From assembly GCA_902781305.1 (NCBI GenBank), contig CACZIV010000004.1:1-64000 (forward strand): 64,000 bases of DNA, given 5' to 3'. The number at the start of each line of letters is the position of its first letter. Position 1 is the stretch's first letter. This DNA comes from Pseudoselenomonas ruminantium (GTDB taxonomy: Bacteria; Bacillota; Negativicutes; Selenomonadales; Selenomonadaceae). Below, in pieces: positions 16,839-25,766 of the stretch. The translations under genes were made by a program, and so were the position numbers. Under the pieces are notes generated by a model that was not told the DNA's origin, made no database searches, and was given only the letters and a program-made list of their open reading frames with translations.

Positions 16839-18203
16839 ATGTCTGATTTAGTAACTGTAATCCTTGCTGCCGGCAAGGGCACCCGTATGAAATCCAAACT
16901 CCCGAAGGTTCTGCACAAGGCTGCAGGCAAGTCCATGGTTCAGCACGTCATTGATGCCGCTAAGGCTGCCGGTGCCAAGCGCAATATCGTTGTAACCGGT
17001 TTTGGCGGTGAAATGGTGCGTGAGGCTTTGGGTGCGCAGGCTGAATTTGCTGAGCAGAAGGAACAGCTGGGCACGGGTCATGCCGTACTGCAGACTGCTG
17101 ACCTCTTGAAGGATGAGCAGGGGACGGTAATGGTACTCTGTGGTGATACGCCGCTTCTGACCGGTGATTTGCTGAAAAAACTCTATGAATCCCATGTAGA
17201 AGCTAAGGCCAAGGCTACGGTGCTCACGGCAATCATGCCGGATGCCACGGGTTATGGCCGCATCATCCGTGCCGAAGACGGCAGCGTGCTCAAGATTGTG
17301 GAGCATAAGGATGCTACGGAAGCAGAACGTGCAGTGAAGGAAGTTAACTCCGGTATCTACTGCTTTGATGCCCGTGCGCTCTTTGACTCCTTGCAGCAGG
17401 TTACGAATGACAATGCGCAGGGTGAATACTACCTGCCGGATGTGCTCGAAATTCTCCAGAAGCAGGGTGAGAAAATCTGGGCTGTAGCAGCTGATGATTA
17501 TGAATCCACGCTGGGCATCAACTCCCGTCTGCAGCTCTCCGGTGCTGAAAAAATCCTGCGCCGCCGCAAGAATGAAGAGCTCATGGCTGATGGCGTTACG
17601 ATTATGGACCCGGATACCACTTATGTGGATTGCGATGTCAAGATTGGCCGCGATACGGTTATCTATCCGCAGACCTGGATTGAAGGTAATACGGTAATTG
17701 GTGAAGACTGTGAAGTTGGCCCCTGCGTCCGCCTGCAGGATGTCAAGATGGGCAATAAGGTTATGGGCCAGTTCGGCTACTACCATGATTGTGTGATTGA
17801 TGATGGCGTAATCCTCGGCCAGTTCAACCACATTCGTCCGGATTCTCACTTGATGGCTGGTGTCAAGATGGGCAACTTCGTGGAAGTCAAGAACTCCGTA
17901 ATTGGCGAAGGTTCCAAGCTGCCGCATCTTTCTTACATTGGCGACACGGATATGGGGTCCGGCGTCAACATGGGCTGTGGTACCATCACGGTCAACTACG
18001 ATGGCAAGACCAAGTTCCGCACGAAGATTGGCAACGATGCTTTCGTAGGCTGCAATTCCAATCTGGTGGCTCCTGTGGAAGTTGAGGACGGTGCATATAT
18101 TGGTGCCGGCTCCACGATTACCAAAAAAGTGCCCAGCAACAATCTGGCTATTGCCCGTGCCCGTCAGACAAATATCGAAGGTTGGGCAGACAAGCGCAAA
18201 TAA
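16839..18203 (+). CDS. glmU: Bifunctional UDP-GlcNAc pyrophosphorylase / glucosamine-1-phosphate acetyltransferase
   Basis: Makes UDP-GlcNAc for peptidoglycan and LPS-type glycans. The N-terminal uridylyltransferase domain starts with ILAAGKGTRMKSKLPKVLH. The C-terminal half (from about residue 250) is a left-handed beta-helix of hexapeptide repeats with the acetyltransferase motif TITVNYDGKTKFRTKIG. 454 aa, full length. SD AAGGAG lies 11 nt before the ATG. It is followed by prs, a pairing common in Firmicutes. Confidence 0.97.
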   Translation: MSDLVTVILAAGKGTRMKSKLPKVLHKAAGKSMVQHVIDAAKAAGAKRNIVVTGFGGEMVREALGAQAEFAEQKEQLGTGHAVLQTADLLKDEQGTVMVLCGDTPLLTGDLLKKLYESHVEAKAKATVLTAIMPDATGYGRIIRAEDGSVLKIVEHKDATEAERAVKEVNSGIYCFDARALFDSLQQVTNDNAQGEYYLPDVLEILQKQGEKIWAVAADDYESTLGINSRLQLSGAEKILRRRKNEELMADGVTIMDPDTTYVDCDVKIGRDTVIYPQTWIEGNTVIGEDCEVGPCVRLQDVKMGNKVMGQFGYYHDCVIDDGVILGQFNHIRPDSHLMAGVKMGNFVEVKNSVIGEGSKLPHLSYIGDTDMGSGVNMGCGTITVNYDGKTKFRTKIGNDAFVGCNSNLVAPVEVEDGAYIGAGSTITKKVPSNNLAIARARQTNIEGWADKRK

Positions 18204-18229
18204 TCGCGCAAATAATCATAAATAAAGAC

Positions 18230-18258
18230 TTTATGTAAATCGCAAACAGTGATATACT
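18230..18258 (+). promoter_or_regulatory. Weak candidate promoter for prs
   Basis: TTTATG (18230-18235), 17-bp spacer, TATACT (18253-18258), in the 137-nt gap before prs. The minus 35 match is poor. Confidence 0.3.
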
Positions 18259-18340
18259 GTTGTAGATAGAATGTGACTTATGTCACTTCCCCATGATGTG
18301 TTAACTTTAGGAAAAGAAAGATTTGGAGGACTTGTACAAA

Positions 18341-19288
18341 ATGGCTTTAGACACTGGAAACTTATGCATCCTGACCGGTAACGCTAACCCGGAACTGGCA
18401 AAAGAGATTGCGGACCACATTGGTGTAAATCTTTGCGATGCATATGTCGGTCATTTCAACAACGGTGAAACCCAGGTTATGATTAGCGAAAGCATTCGCG
18501 GCAAGGATATCTTCATCATCCAGCCGACTTCGTACCCGGTAAACGACAACTTGATGGAACTGCTCATTATGGCAGATGCCTGCAAGCGTGCTTCTGCCCA
18601 TAGCGTAACGGCAGTTGTTCCCTACTACGCTTATGCCCGTCAGGACCGCAAGACCCGCGGCCGTGAACCCATCTCTGCCAAGCTCGTGGCGAACCTCATG
18701 ACCACGGCTGGCGTTACCCGTGTTGTCACTGTAGACCTCCATGCTGGCCAGATTCAGGGCTTCTTCGATATCCCTGTTGACCATCTGGCAGCAGCACCTG
18801 TAATTGCCAACTATTTCCGCAGCCAGAAGCTCGATGATGTGGTTGTGGTTTCCCCGGACCTGGGCGGTGTAACCCGTGCCCGTGTTCTGGCTGACCATCT
18901 CCATGCACCCATTGCCATCATCGAAAAACGCCGTCCGAAACCGGGCTGTGCTGAGGTAATGAACCTCATCGGTGATGTGGAAGGCAAGACGGCCATTATT
19001 ATTGATGATATCGTAGATACGGCAGGCTCTCTCTGTGAAGGCGCTAAGGCACTGGAAAAGCGTGGTGCTAAGCGGGTATTTGCTTCTTGCTCGCATGCTA
19101 TCTTAAGTGACCCGGCAGTGCAGCGCATCAATGAATCCTGCATTGAGAAACTGGTTATCACCAATACCATTCCTCTGCCACCGGAGAAGCATTCCGATAA
19201 GATTGTAACGCTGTCCCTGGCAGATGCTATCGGTGATGTCATCATGCGCATTCAGGGCCGCCGCTCTGTAAGCCAGCTTTTCCGCTAA
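18341..19288 (+). CDS. prs: Ribose-phosphate pyrophosphokinase
   Basis: Makes PRPP from ribose 5-phosphate and ATP for nucleotide, His and Trp synthesis. Visible motifs: [35 protein letters not shown] (ATP flap), [15 protein letters not shown], and the PRPP loop [13 protein letters not shown]. 315 aa, standard. ATG at 18341 follows GGAGGA at 18325-18330 by 10 nt. A strong terminator follows. Confidence 0.97.
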   Translation: MALDTGNLCILTGNANPELAKEIADHIGVNLCDAYVGHFNNGETQVMISESIRGKDIFIIQPTSYPVNDNLMELLIMADACKRASAHSVTAVVPYYAYARQDRKTRGREPISAKLVANLMTTAGVTRVVTVDLHAGQIQGFFDIPVDHLAAAPVIANYFRSQKLDDVVVVSPDLGGVTRARVLADHLHAPIAIIEKRRPKPGCAEVMNLIGDVEGKTAIIIDDIVDTAGSLCEGAKALEKRGAKRVFASCSHAILSDPAVQRINESCIEKLVITNTIPLPPEKHSDKIVTLSLADAIGDVIMRIQGRRSVSQLFR

Positions 19289-19309
19289 GCTGAGCAAAGC
19301 AAAAAAATT

Positions 19310-19337
19310 AGAGCCTTCCCCAAAGGGAAGGCTCTTT
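19310..19337 (+). terminator. Rho-independent terminator after prs
   Basis: 11-bp stem AGAGCCTTCCC (19310-19320) / GGGAAGGCTCT (19325-19335) with a CAAA loop and a short T run. It is preceded by an A run, so it could also act on the minus strand. Confidence 0.88.
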
Positions 19338-19356
19338 CTGTAGGAGGGGATTGACG

Positions 19357-20034
19357 TTGTCGCAAACACTAACGGAGATATTTGAGCATTATTTTGATTT
19401 TTGGAAGGAATTGAGTGAGGCAGAAGTTGAATTTGTCTGTGCCAATACCCGCAAAGTCAGCTATCCGAAAGGGGCCTATGTTCATCAGGGGCCTTTGGAT
19501 TGTATCGGTGCGCTCTTAATCCGGTCTGGACAATTGCGGGTATATACCATGTCTGAGGATGGGCGGGAAGTAACCTTGTATCGTCTTTTTGCCGGTGATG
19601 TGGGGATATTATCGGCCTCTTGTGTTTTGGATGCCTTGACCTTTGACGTCTATATTGATGCCGAAGAAGATACGGAGGTTTTGCTGACCGATGCAGCTGC
19701 TTTCCGCCGCCTGGTGGAGGGCAACATTCATGTGCGTTGCTATGCGTATGAACTGGCAACCCAGCGTCTTTCCGATATGCTGTGGAAGATGCAGCAGGTG
19801 CTCTTCTTGTCTGCTGACCGTCGCTTTGCTATTTTCCTGCTTGAAGAAAGTGCGCAGAATGGGTCGGGGGAAATCCATCTGACCCATGAGCAAATAGCCC
19901 GCTATATGGGGACGGCCAGGGAAGTAGTCAGCCGCATGGTGAAGTATTTTAATCAGGAAGGCTGGATAAAAAATTCCCGCGGCTGTATAAAGATTATCGA
20001 TCGTCAGGCTCTTGAACAGCTGAAGGGGAAGTAA
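19357..20034 (+). CDS. Crp/Fnr-family transcriptional regulator
   Basis: About 225 aa. N-terminal cyclic-nucleotide-binding-type beta barrel (about residues 25-140) and C-terminal helix-turn-helix (THEQIARYMGTAREVVSRMVKYF). The barrel has only scattered cysteines and no FNR-type N-terminal Cys cluster, so oxygen sensing through Fe-S is not supported. TTG at 19357 is preferred because AGGAGGGG at 19342-19349 is 7 nt upstream; a TTG at 19351 is too close. The 3' end overlaps the convergent lgt gene by 41 nt. Confidence 0.85.
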   Translation: MSQTLTEIFEHYFDFWKELSEAEVEFVCANTRKVSYPKGAYVHQGPLDCIGALLIRSGQLRVYTMSEDGREVTLYRLFAGDVGILSASCVLDALTFDVYIDAEEDTEVLLTDAAAFRRLVEGNIHVRCYAYELATQRLSDMLWKMQQVLFLSADRRFAIFLLEESAQNGSGEIHLTHEQIARYMGTAREVVSRMVKYFNQEGWIKNSRGCIKIIDRQALEQLKGK

Positions 20035-20797
20035 ATTTGGGGGCTGCAATAAAGCAAATCAGCGCGATAACAAAGCCGATAGCACTGGTGGTCTGACCGC
20101 TAGTCATAAAGCCGAGTACCTTTTCGGCATAGTCGCCGCGTAGGAATTCCAGTCCAAAGCGCGCGGTGCAGTAGAGCATGACATAGAGGGCAAAACATTG
20201 TCCCTTGGCATGATTTACCGTGGCACGGAAGATGAGCAGCAGGGCAAAGATGACGATATCGAGCTGTCCTTCCCAGATTTCCGCAGGCCAAAGCGGCTGG
20301 CTGCCATAAGTGTGGGCGGCCAGAGTCGTTGCGGGATAAACGATGCCAAAGCTGCTGCCGGTGGGAGCGCCGAAGGCATCGCCGTTTAAGAGATTGGCGC
20401 AGCGGCCAAGTGCCTGCCCTAAGATGATGGCTGGAGCCAGCACATCCATCATATGCAGGGTGTCCAGCTTATGATGGCGGCAGTAAAAAATGCCCGTGAG
20501 CACGCCTAGAAAGACACCGCCCTGAATGGCCATGCCGCCCTGCCAAACATTAAAGAGTTCGGTCAGGTGGTGGGAGTAGTAATCCCAGTCGAAGAAGAAC
20601 ACATCCCAAAGGCGGGCGCCGAGGAGTCCGGCAAGACCACAGTAAATGCCCAGGTCGACAAGATGTTTTTCTGCTCCACGGCCATCTTGTTTGGCCAGGA
20701 AATAACCAACACCGGTAGCCAGCATAATCGACAGGGAAATGACAAGTCCGTAAGTGCGGACGGGGAAATCACCGACAAAAAATAAATACTGATGCAT
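19994..20797 (-). CDS. lgt: Prolipoprotein diacylglyceryl transferase
   Basis: Inner-membrane enzyme that attaches diacylglycerol to the lipobox cysteine of lipoprotein precursors. 267 aa with about seven hydrophobic segments. Family motifs: FPVRTYGLVISLSIMLA at the N-terminus, LGARLWDVFFF, the GGMAIQGGVFLGV block and LGQALGRCANLLNGDAFG (Lgt signature). The start at 20797 is set by GGAG 8 nt upstream on the minus strand. The last 41 nt overlap the 3' end of the Crp/Fnr gene on the other strand. Confidence 0.94.
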   Translation of the reverse strand: MHQYLFFVGDFPVRTYGLVISLSIMLATGVGYFLAKQDGRGAEKHLVDLGIYCGLAGLLGARLWDVFFFDWDYYSHHLTELFNVWQGGMAIQGGVFLGVLTGIFYCRHHKLDTLHMMDVLAPAIILGQALGRCANLLNGDAFGAPTGSSFGIVYPATTLAAHTYGSQPLWPAEIWEGQLDIVIFALLLIFRATVNHAKGQCFALYVMLYCTARFGLEFLRGDYAEKVLGFMTSGQTTSAIGFVIALICFIAAPKFTSPSAVQEPDDR

Positions 20798-20825
20798 AAC
20801 GAAAACTCCTAAAATAAGTATCTGT

Positions 20826-20858
20826 CCCTCATTATTATAAACCATGAGGGGCTTTTTT
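20826..20858 (+). terminator. Terminator-like hairpin between divergent lgt and pepT
   Basis: CCCTCAT (20826-20832) / ATGAGGG (20844-20850), then GC and six Ts (20853-20858). It reads as a terminator on the + strand, yet no + gene ends here. It may block readthrough into pepT or be an attenuator. Confidence 0.45.
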
Positions 20859-20925
20859 ACTATAGACAGTTATGCTATAATGATAAGTTGTATGAAACGA
20901 ACAAAATTTATTCGAGGTGTTTTTC

Positions 20926-22179
20926 ATGGAATTAAGCATGGATATTTTAGTGAAACGGTTTAAGGATTATGTGAGCTTTGATACGCAGTCCGATGAGGAT
21001 AACGACAAGGCTTGCCCCAGTACGCCGGGACAGATGGTGCTGGCGAAGCACTTAGCTGAGGAGCTGAAAGAAATCGGGCTTAGTGAAGTGGAACTCGATA
21101 ACCATGGCTATGTGATGGCAACTCTGCCGGCTAACGTCATGGAAGATGCGCCGGTAGTTGGCTTTATTGCTCATGTAGACACGAGCCCGTCTGCCTCCGG
21201 CAAGGATATCAAGCCGCAGATTGTGAAAAATTATGATGGCAAGGATATCGTGCTCAATGCGGAGAAAAATATTATCTTCTCCACGAAGGCGTTCCCGGAA
21301 GTGCTGAAGTATCAGGGGCAGGACATCATGTTCACGGATGGCACGACGCTTCTTGGTGCTGATGACAAGGCCGGTGTGACGGCAATTGTCAGCGCTATGC
21401 AGTATCTCGTGCAGCATCCGGAAATCAAGCATGGCAAAATCCGCATTGGCTTTACGCCGGATGAGGAAACGGGCCGCAGTGCTGACCGCTTCGATGTGGA
21501 AAAGTTTGCCGCTGATTTTGCTTACACCATTGATGGCGGCGAGCTGGGGGGGCTGGAGTATGAGAACTTCAACGCAGCCAATCCCACGATTACTTTCCAC
21601 GGCGTCAGCGTGCATACCGGTGACGGCAAGGGCAAGATGATTAACGCCCTGTCCATGGCATGCGAATGGCAGCAGATGCTGCCGGCCGGTGAGAAGCCGG
21701 AGTACACGGAAGGCCACGAAGGTTTCTTCCATGTCTACAAGATGAGCGGTGATGTGGAAACCTGCACGATGAGCATGCTGATTCGTGACCATAACCGCGA
21801 GAGGTTCGAGGAACGCAAGGCATACTTCGATACCATGGCCGCATTCTTCAACAAAAAGTATGGCGAAGGCCGTGTAGAAGTAAAACATCATGATGTGTAT
21901 TTCAACATGCTGGAGAAGATTGAAGACGGCAATATGTATGTGGTGGAACTGGCTAAAGAAGCTATGAAAGCTGCTGGCGTAGAACCCGATGTACAGCCGA
22001 TTCGCGGTGGCACGGATGGTGCCCGCCTGTCCTTTATGGGACTGCCGTGTCCGAATATCTTTACCGGCGGTGCCAACTTCCATGGCCGTTTTGAATATCT
22101 GCCGCTGGAATCTCTCAAAAAAGCTGGGGAAACGGTACTGCAAATCGCCGTGGGCGCAGGCAAATTGAACAAGAAATAA
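20926..22179 (+). CDS. pepT: Peptidase T (tripeptide aminopeptidase, M20B)
   Basis: Cytoplasmic zinc aminopeptidase releasing N-terminal residues from tripeptides. M20 motifs: GFIAHVDTSPS (metal His/Asp), GADDKAGV (bridging Asp), FTPDEETGRSADRFD (catalytic Glu), and a C-terminal PIRGGTDGARLSFMGLPCPN. About 417 aa, normal. ATG at 20926 follows GAGGTG by 6 nt. TATAAT at 20876-20881 could be its minus 10, but no good minus 35 is seen. It is followed by def after 9 nt. Confidence 0.95.
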   Translation: MELSMDILVKRFKDYVSFDTQSDEDNDKACPSTPGQMVLAKHLAEELKEIGLSEVELDNHGYVMATLPANVMEDAPVVGFIAHVDTSPSASGKDIKPQIVKNYDGKDIVLNAEKNIIFSTKAFPEVLKYQGQDIMFTDGTTLLGADDKAGVTAIVSAMQYLVQHPEIKHGKIRIGFTPDEETGRSADRFDVEKFAADFAYTIDGGELGGLEYENFNAANPTITFHGVSVHTGDGKGKMINALSMACEWQQMLPAGEKPEYTEGHEGFFHVYKMSGDVETCTMSMLIRDHNRERFEERKAYFDTMAAFFNKKYGEGRVEVKHHDVYFNMLEKIEDGNMYVVELAKEAMKAAGVEPDVQPIRGGTDGARLSFMGLPCPNIFTGGANFHGRFEYLPLESLKKAGETVLQIAVGAGKLNKK

Positions 22180-22188
22180 GGAGAATAT

Positions 22189-22656
22189 ATGGCATTATTA
22201 GAAGTATTAAAGGCGGGCAATCCCGTCCTGAAGCGGGTTTCCGTACCTGTGGAACGCGTAGATAAAAAGCTCAAGAAACTGATGGACGATATGGCTGAAA
22301 CCATGTATGAAAATGATGGTGTCGGTTTGGCTGCTCCGCAGATTGGGCAGAACATCCGTCTGGTGGTCATTGACTGTCAGGATGAACATGGCCTGTTGGA
22401 ACTCATCAATCCGGTGATTACCTTCAAGGAAGGCGAGGTTGTCGATACGGAAGGCTGTCTGTCCGTGCCGGATATTTATGGGGAAGTGACGCGGGCTGCC
22501 AAGGTCAAGGTGGAATTTATGAACCGCCGGGGCAAGCGCCAGCATTTGACGGCAACGGGACTCCTGGCCCGCTGCATTCAGCATGAACTCGACCACTTGG
22601 AAGGTCAGCTCTTTATTGACATTGCCACGAGTGTTCATAGGGGGAATCAGTCGTGA
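22189..22656 (+). CDS. def: Peptide deformylase
   Basis: Removes the formyl group from nascent N-terminal Met. The three family motifs are present: GVGLAAPQIG, EGCLSVP and QHELDHLEG (Cys and two His as metal ligands). 155 aa. SD AAGGAG lies 6 nt before the ATG. The stop overlaps the fmt start region, the usual def-fmt coupling. Confidence 0.97.
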   Translation: MALLEVLKAGNPVLKRVSVPVERVDKKLKKLMDDMAETMYENDGVGLAAPQIGQNIRLVVIDCQDEHGLLELINPVITFKEGEVVDTEGCLSVPDIYGEVTRAAKVKVEFMNRRGKRQHLTATGLLARCIQHELDHLEGQLFIDIATSVHRGNQS

Positions 22657-23588
22657 AGAAATTTCGCGTAGTATTTATGGGTACGCCGGAGTTTGCGGTA
22701 CCTTGTCTGGCTGCTCTCCACGAACAGTGCGAGGTCATGGCGGTTATCACCCAGCCGGATAAGCCCAGAGGGCGCGGGCAGAAGATGATGCCGTCGCCGG
22801 TAAAGGCTTGGGCCGTGGAGCATGACCTGCCGGTTTACCAGCCGGAAAAAATCAAGACGGAAGAATTTACCGCCAAGCTAGAGGAAATGAAGCCGGACCT
22901 TATGGTGGTTGTGGCCTTTGGGCAGATTCTTTCGCAGCGTATTCTGGACATTCCTGAATACGGCTGCATCAATGTCCATGCGTCGTTATTGCCGCGTTAC
23001 CGTGGGGCTGCGCCCATGCAGTGGTGCGTGATTAACGGTGAAGAAAAGACTGGCGTTACCACGATGTTTATGGATGCTGGTTTGGATACCGGGGATATGC
23101 TCTTAAAGGCAGAATTCCCCATTGGCGAAGATACCACGCTCGAAGAAGTGCATGATGGCCTGATGGGCATGGGCGCCAAAGTCCTTATGGATACGTTGGA
23201 AAAGCTCTCTGACGGCACGCTTACGCGCACGCCGCAGCCGGCTGAATCCAATTATGCGCCAATGCTGACGAAAACCACCGGTCAGATTGACTGGTCAAAA
23301 ACTGCGCAGGAAGTGCATAATCTCGTGCGCGGGCTTAATTCCTGGCCCGGTGCCTATACGCAGCTGGACGGAGCCAAGTACAAAATTTGGCGTACGCGCC
23401 GTACAGGTGAAAAGTCTGATGTTCCAGCAGGTTCTATTGTAAGGGCAGATAAAAAGACAGGCCTCTTTGTGGCTGCCGGTGATGAAGTTCTGGAGATTGT
23501 GGAATTGCAGGCTCCTGGCAAGAAGAAAATGCGGGCAGCGGACTATCTGAATGGTCATGGTTTTGCCGATGGGGCAAGATTTGCCTGA
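22653..23588 (+). CDS. fmt: Methionyl-tRNA formyltransferase
   Basis: Formylates initiator Met-tRNA using 10-formyl-THF. Motifs: VFMGTPEFAVPCL at the N-terminus, the hydrolase block with INVHASLLPRYRGAAPMQW, and DTGDMLL. The start is GTG at 22653, overlapping def by 4 nt, preceded by a GGGG stretch. 311 aa. Part of a def-fmt-DUF116-rsmB-rlmN run. Confidence 0.97.
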   Translation: MKKFRVVFMGTPEFAVPCLAALHEQCEVMAVITQPDKPRGRGQKMMPSPVKAWAVEHDLPVYQPEKIKTEEFTAKLEEMKPDLMVVVAFGQILSQRILDIPEYGCINVHASLLPRYRGAAPMQWCVINGEEKTGVTTMFMDAGLDTGDMLLKAEFPIGEDTTLEEVHDGLMGMGAKVLMDTLEKLSDGTLTRTPQPAESNYAPMLTKTTGQIDWSKTAQEVHNLVRGLNSWPGAYTQLDGAKYKIWRTRRTGEKSDVPAGSIVRADKKTGLFVAAGDEVLEIVELQAPGKKKMRAADYLNGHGFADGARFA

Positions 23589-23628
23589 TTTGTTTGGAAA
23601 GCAAGGGGGAGAGTTGTTGGAGGTTTCA

Positions 23629-24435
23629 ATGACGGATTCTACCCAAAAGAAAAAATATAAATTGCCGGGCAGGCCGAAGAAACGGCTGTTTATCGGCATA
23701 TTGACATTGACTACGGTGTTGGTGTCGATTCTGCTCTATGGTATATGGTATATTGCCCGTTTAGGGCTGGCCGAAATAGCAGAGCCACTGCCTATGGTGG
23801 TCGGTGCGCTGTTTGCCCTGCTCAGCGGCGGGGCAATGCTCGCCATTTTGAATATGGTGCTGGCGGTCAAGGGCTGGTTTTATCTGCCCTTTTTGCAGCG
23901 GCAGACCTATGAGCTGATCAATGTGCTCTTTCCCGTGGCGGTATATGTTGCCAAAATTTTTGGCGTGGGCAAGCGGAAGTTGGAAGGCTCGTTTATTGCT
24001 ACCAGCAATCTGCTGTTTAATCGTTTGGGGCTTAAGGTCCCCGCTGACCGCTTACTGGTGGTAACACCGCATTGTCTGCAGCTAGCGACCTGCCCGCATA
24101 AAATCACGCGTGACCCGCAGAATTGCAAGCGCTGTGGCGGCTGTGATATCGGTTCACTGGTGACGTTGTCGGAAGAGATGGGGTTTCATTTCTTTGTGGC
24201 CACCGGTGGTACTTTGGCACGGCAGGTGGTGTATAACACCCGGCCACAGGCGGTGCTGGCCATTGCCTGTGAGCGGGATTTAATGAGTGGCATCCAGGAT
24301 GTCTATCCTCTGCCGGCAGTTGGGGTGCTAAACATTCGTCCTAACGGCCCATGTTATAACACCCATGTGGACATGGCGGAAGTTCGTGCCCAACTGGAAA
24401 AAATCATCATTCCCAAGGAGCAAGATAATGGATAA
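23629..24435 (+). CDS. DUF116 membrane-anchored protein
   Basis: 268 aa. Two hydrophobic segments (about residues 20-45 and 52-80) are followed by a cytosolic domain with Cys-rich stretches (PHCLQLATCPHKI, CKRCGGCDIGSL, ACERDLMSGI), as in DUF116. The cysteines could bind a metal or Fe-S cluster. Function not established. ATG at 23629 follows TTGGAGG by 5 nt. Between fmt and rsmB, and co-oriented; rsmB starts 8 nt before its stop. Confidence 0.85.
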   Translation: MTDSTQKKKYKLPGRPKKRLFIGILTLTTVLVSILLYGIWYIARLGLAEIAEPLPMVVGALFALLSGGAMLAILNMVLAVKGWFYLPFLQRQTYELINVLFPVAVYVAKIFGVGKRKLEGSFIATSNLLFNRLGLKVPADRLLVVTPHCLQLATCPHKITRDPQNCKRCGGCDIGSLVTLSEEMGFHFFVATGGTLARQVVYNTRPQAVLAIACERDLMSGIQDVYPLPAVGVLNIRPNGPCYNTHVDMAEVRAQLEKIIIPKEQDNG

Positions 24436-25762
24436 AGCGCGGGAAATCGCGATTAAGATATTAAATGAAGTGCATGAAGAAGGTGCCTATGCCAATGTGG
24501 CTTTGGCCCGTCATCTGCGCAAGGCAGACCTTAGCGACCAGGACCGCCGCTTTGTGACGGAACTGGTCTATGGTGCGGTCAAGGCTGGAGATACGCTGGA
24601 CTGGATTCTGCGCCGCTATGTGAACCGGCCGCTAAAGAAAATCCCGCCTATGGTGCGGGATATCCTGCGGTTGGGGCTTTACCAGATTTTCTATCTGGAT
24701 AAGGTGCCTGCTTCGGCGGCCTGCAATACGGCGGTGGAACTGACCAAGAAGTACAGCCACGCTGGTACGGTGAAATTTGTCAATGCTGTTCTGCGCACTG
24801 CCGTACGGGAGCCGGAAAAAGCGGCCTTCCCCGCAGGCAAGGGCAAGGCAACGGAAGGCTTGGCACTAAAGAGCCAGCATCCTTACTGGCTCGTGAAGCG
24901 CTGGGTCAAGCAGTTTGGCTTTGAAGAAGCGGAAGCGCTCTGTGCCTTCGATAACGGCCAGCCGGTCTTATCGGTGCGCACCAATACGCTGAAAACCGAA
25001 CGGCCTGAACTCATGGCGGCTCTCAAAGAAACTGGTGCAGAAGTACAGGAAAGCCAGTGGACACCAGAGGGAATACTCGTTACGACGCATGGTGCTTTGG
25101 ACAATCTCGCTCCCCTGCAGGAAGGTCTGTGTCAGGTGCAGGACGAAAGTTCCATGCTGGTTGCTCATGTCGTTGACCCTCAGCCTGGTGAACTCATTAT
25201 CGACTGCTGCAGTGCTCCAGGCGGCAAGACCACCCATATGGCGGCTTTGATGGAAAACAAAGGCCGTATTGTGGCGGGCGATATCTATGAGCATAAGCTG
25301 GAGCGTATTGAGGAAAATGCCAAGCGCTTGGGTATTGATATCATTGAGCCGACCTTGCTCGATGCCCGTAAGGTAGGCGAGGAATACGAGGATATGGCTG
25401 ACCGCGTGCTCGTGGATGCACCCTGTTCCGGTCTGGGCGTTCTGCGGCGCAAGCCTGATGCCCGTTGGAATAAGAGTGCCGAGGAGATTGCGGCCTTGCC
25501 GCCACTTCAGGGCGAAATCCTTGATAGTGCCGCCAAGGCACTTAAAGCGGGCGGCGTACTGGTCTACAGTACCTGCACTATTGACCCGTCAGAAAATGAC
25601 GAAGTGGTGGAGGCCTTTTTGACCCGTCATCCGGAATTTACGTTGGAACAGACCGGGGATTTCCTGCCGGTGAAGCGTTCGGACAAGATGGTACAGCTTT
25701 ATCCGCAGCGGGATGGCACGGATGGCTTCTTTATCGCGCGTCTGCGCAAAGCGAAAGGATAA
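24428..25762 (+). CDS. rsmB: 16S rRNA (cytosine 967-C5)-methyltransferase
   Basis: AdoMet-dependent m5C methylase acting on 16S rRNA. The N-terminal NusB-like helical domain (about residues 1-140) is followed by a NOL1/NOP2/Sun domain with DCCSAPGGKTTHMAAL (AdoMet site), DAPCSGLGVLRRKPD and YSTCTIDPSEN (two catalytic cysteines). About 444 aa. ATG at 24428 follows AAGGAG by 6 nt and overlaps the DUF116 end by 8 nt. Confidence 0.95.
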   Translation: MDKAREIAIKILNEVHEEGAYANVALARHLRKADLSDQDRRFVTELVYGAVKAGDTLDWILRRYVNRPLKKIPPMVRDILRLGLYQIFYLDKVPASAACNTAVELTKKYSHAGTVKFVNAVLRTAVREPEKAAFPAGKGKATEGLALKSQHPYWLVKRWVKQFGFEEAEALCAFDNGQPVLSVRTNTLKTERPELMAALKETGAEVQESQWTPEGILVTTHGALDNLAPLQEGLCQVQDESSMLVAHVVDPQPGELIIDCCSAPGGKTTHMAALMENKGRIVAGDIYEHKLERIEENAKRLGIDIIEPTLLDARKVGEEYEDMADRVLVDAPCSGLGVLRRKPDARWNKSAEEIAALPPLQGEILDSAAKALKAGGVLVYSTCTIDPSENDEVVEAFLTRHPEFTLEQTGDFLPVKRSDKMVQLYPQRDGTDGFFIARLRKAKG

Positions 25763-25766
25763 GACA

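Noticed and set aside
20863..20881. Promoter TAGACA...TATAAT before pepT
   Set aside because: TATAAT at 20876-20881 is convincing, but TAGACA is only 7 bp away and no other minus 35 fits, so it was not listed as a promoter.
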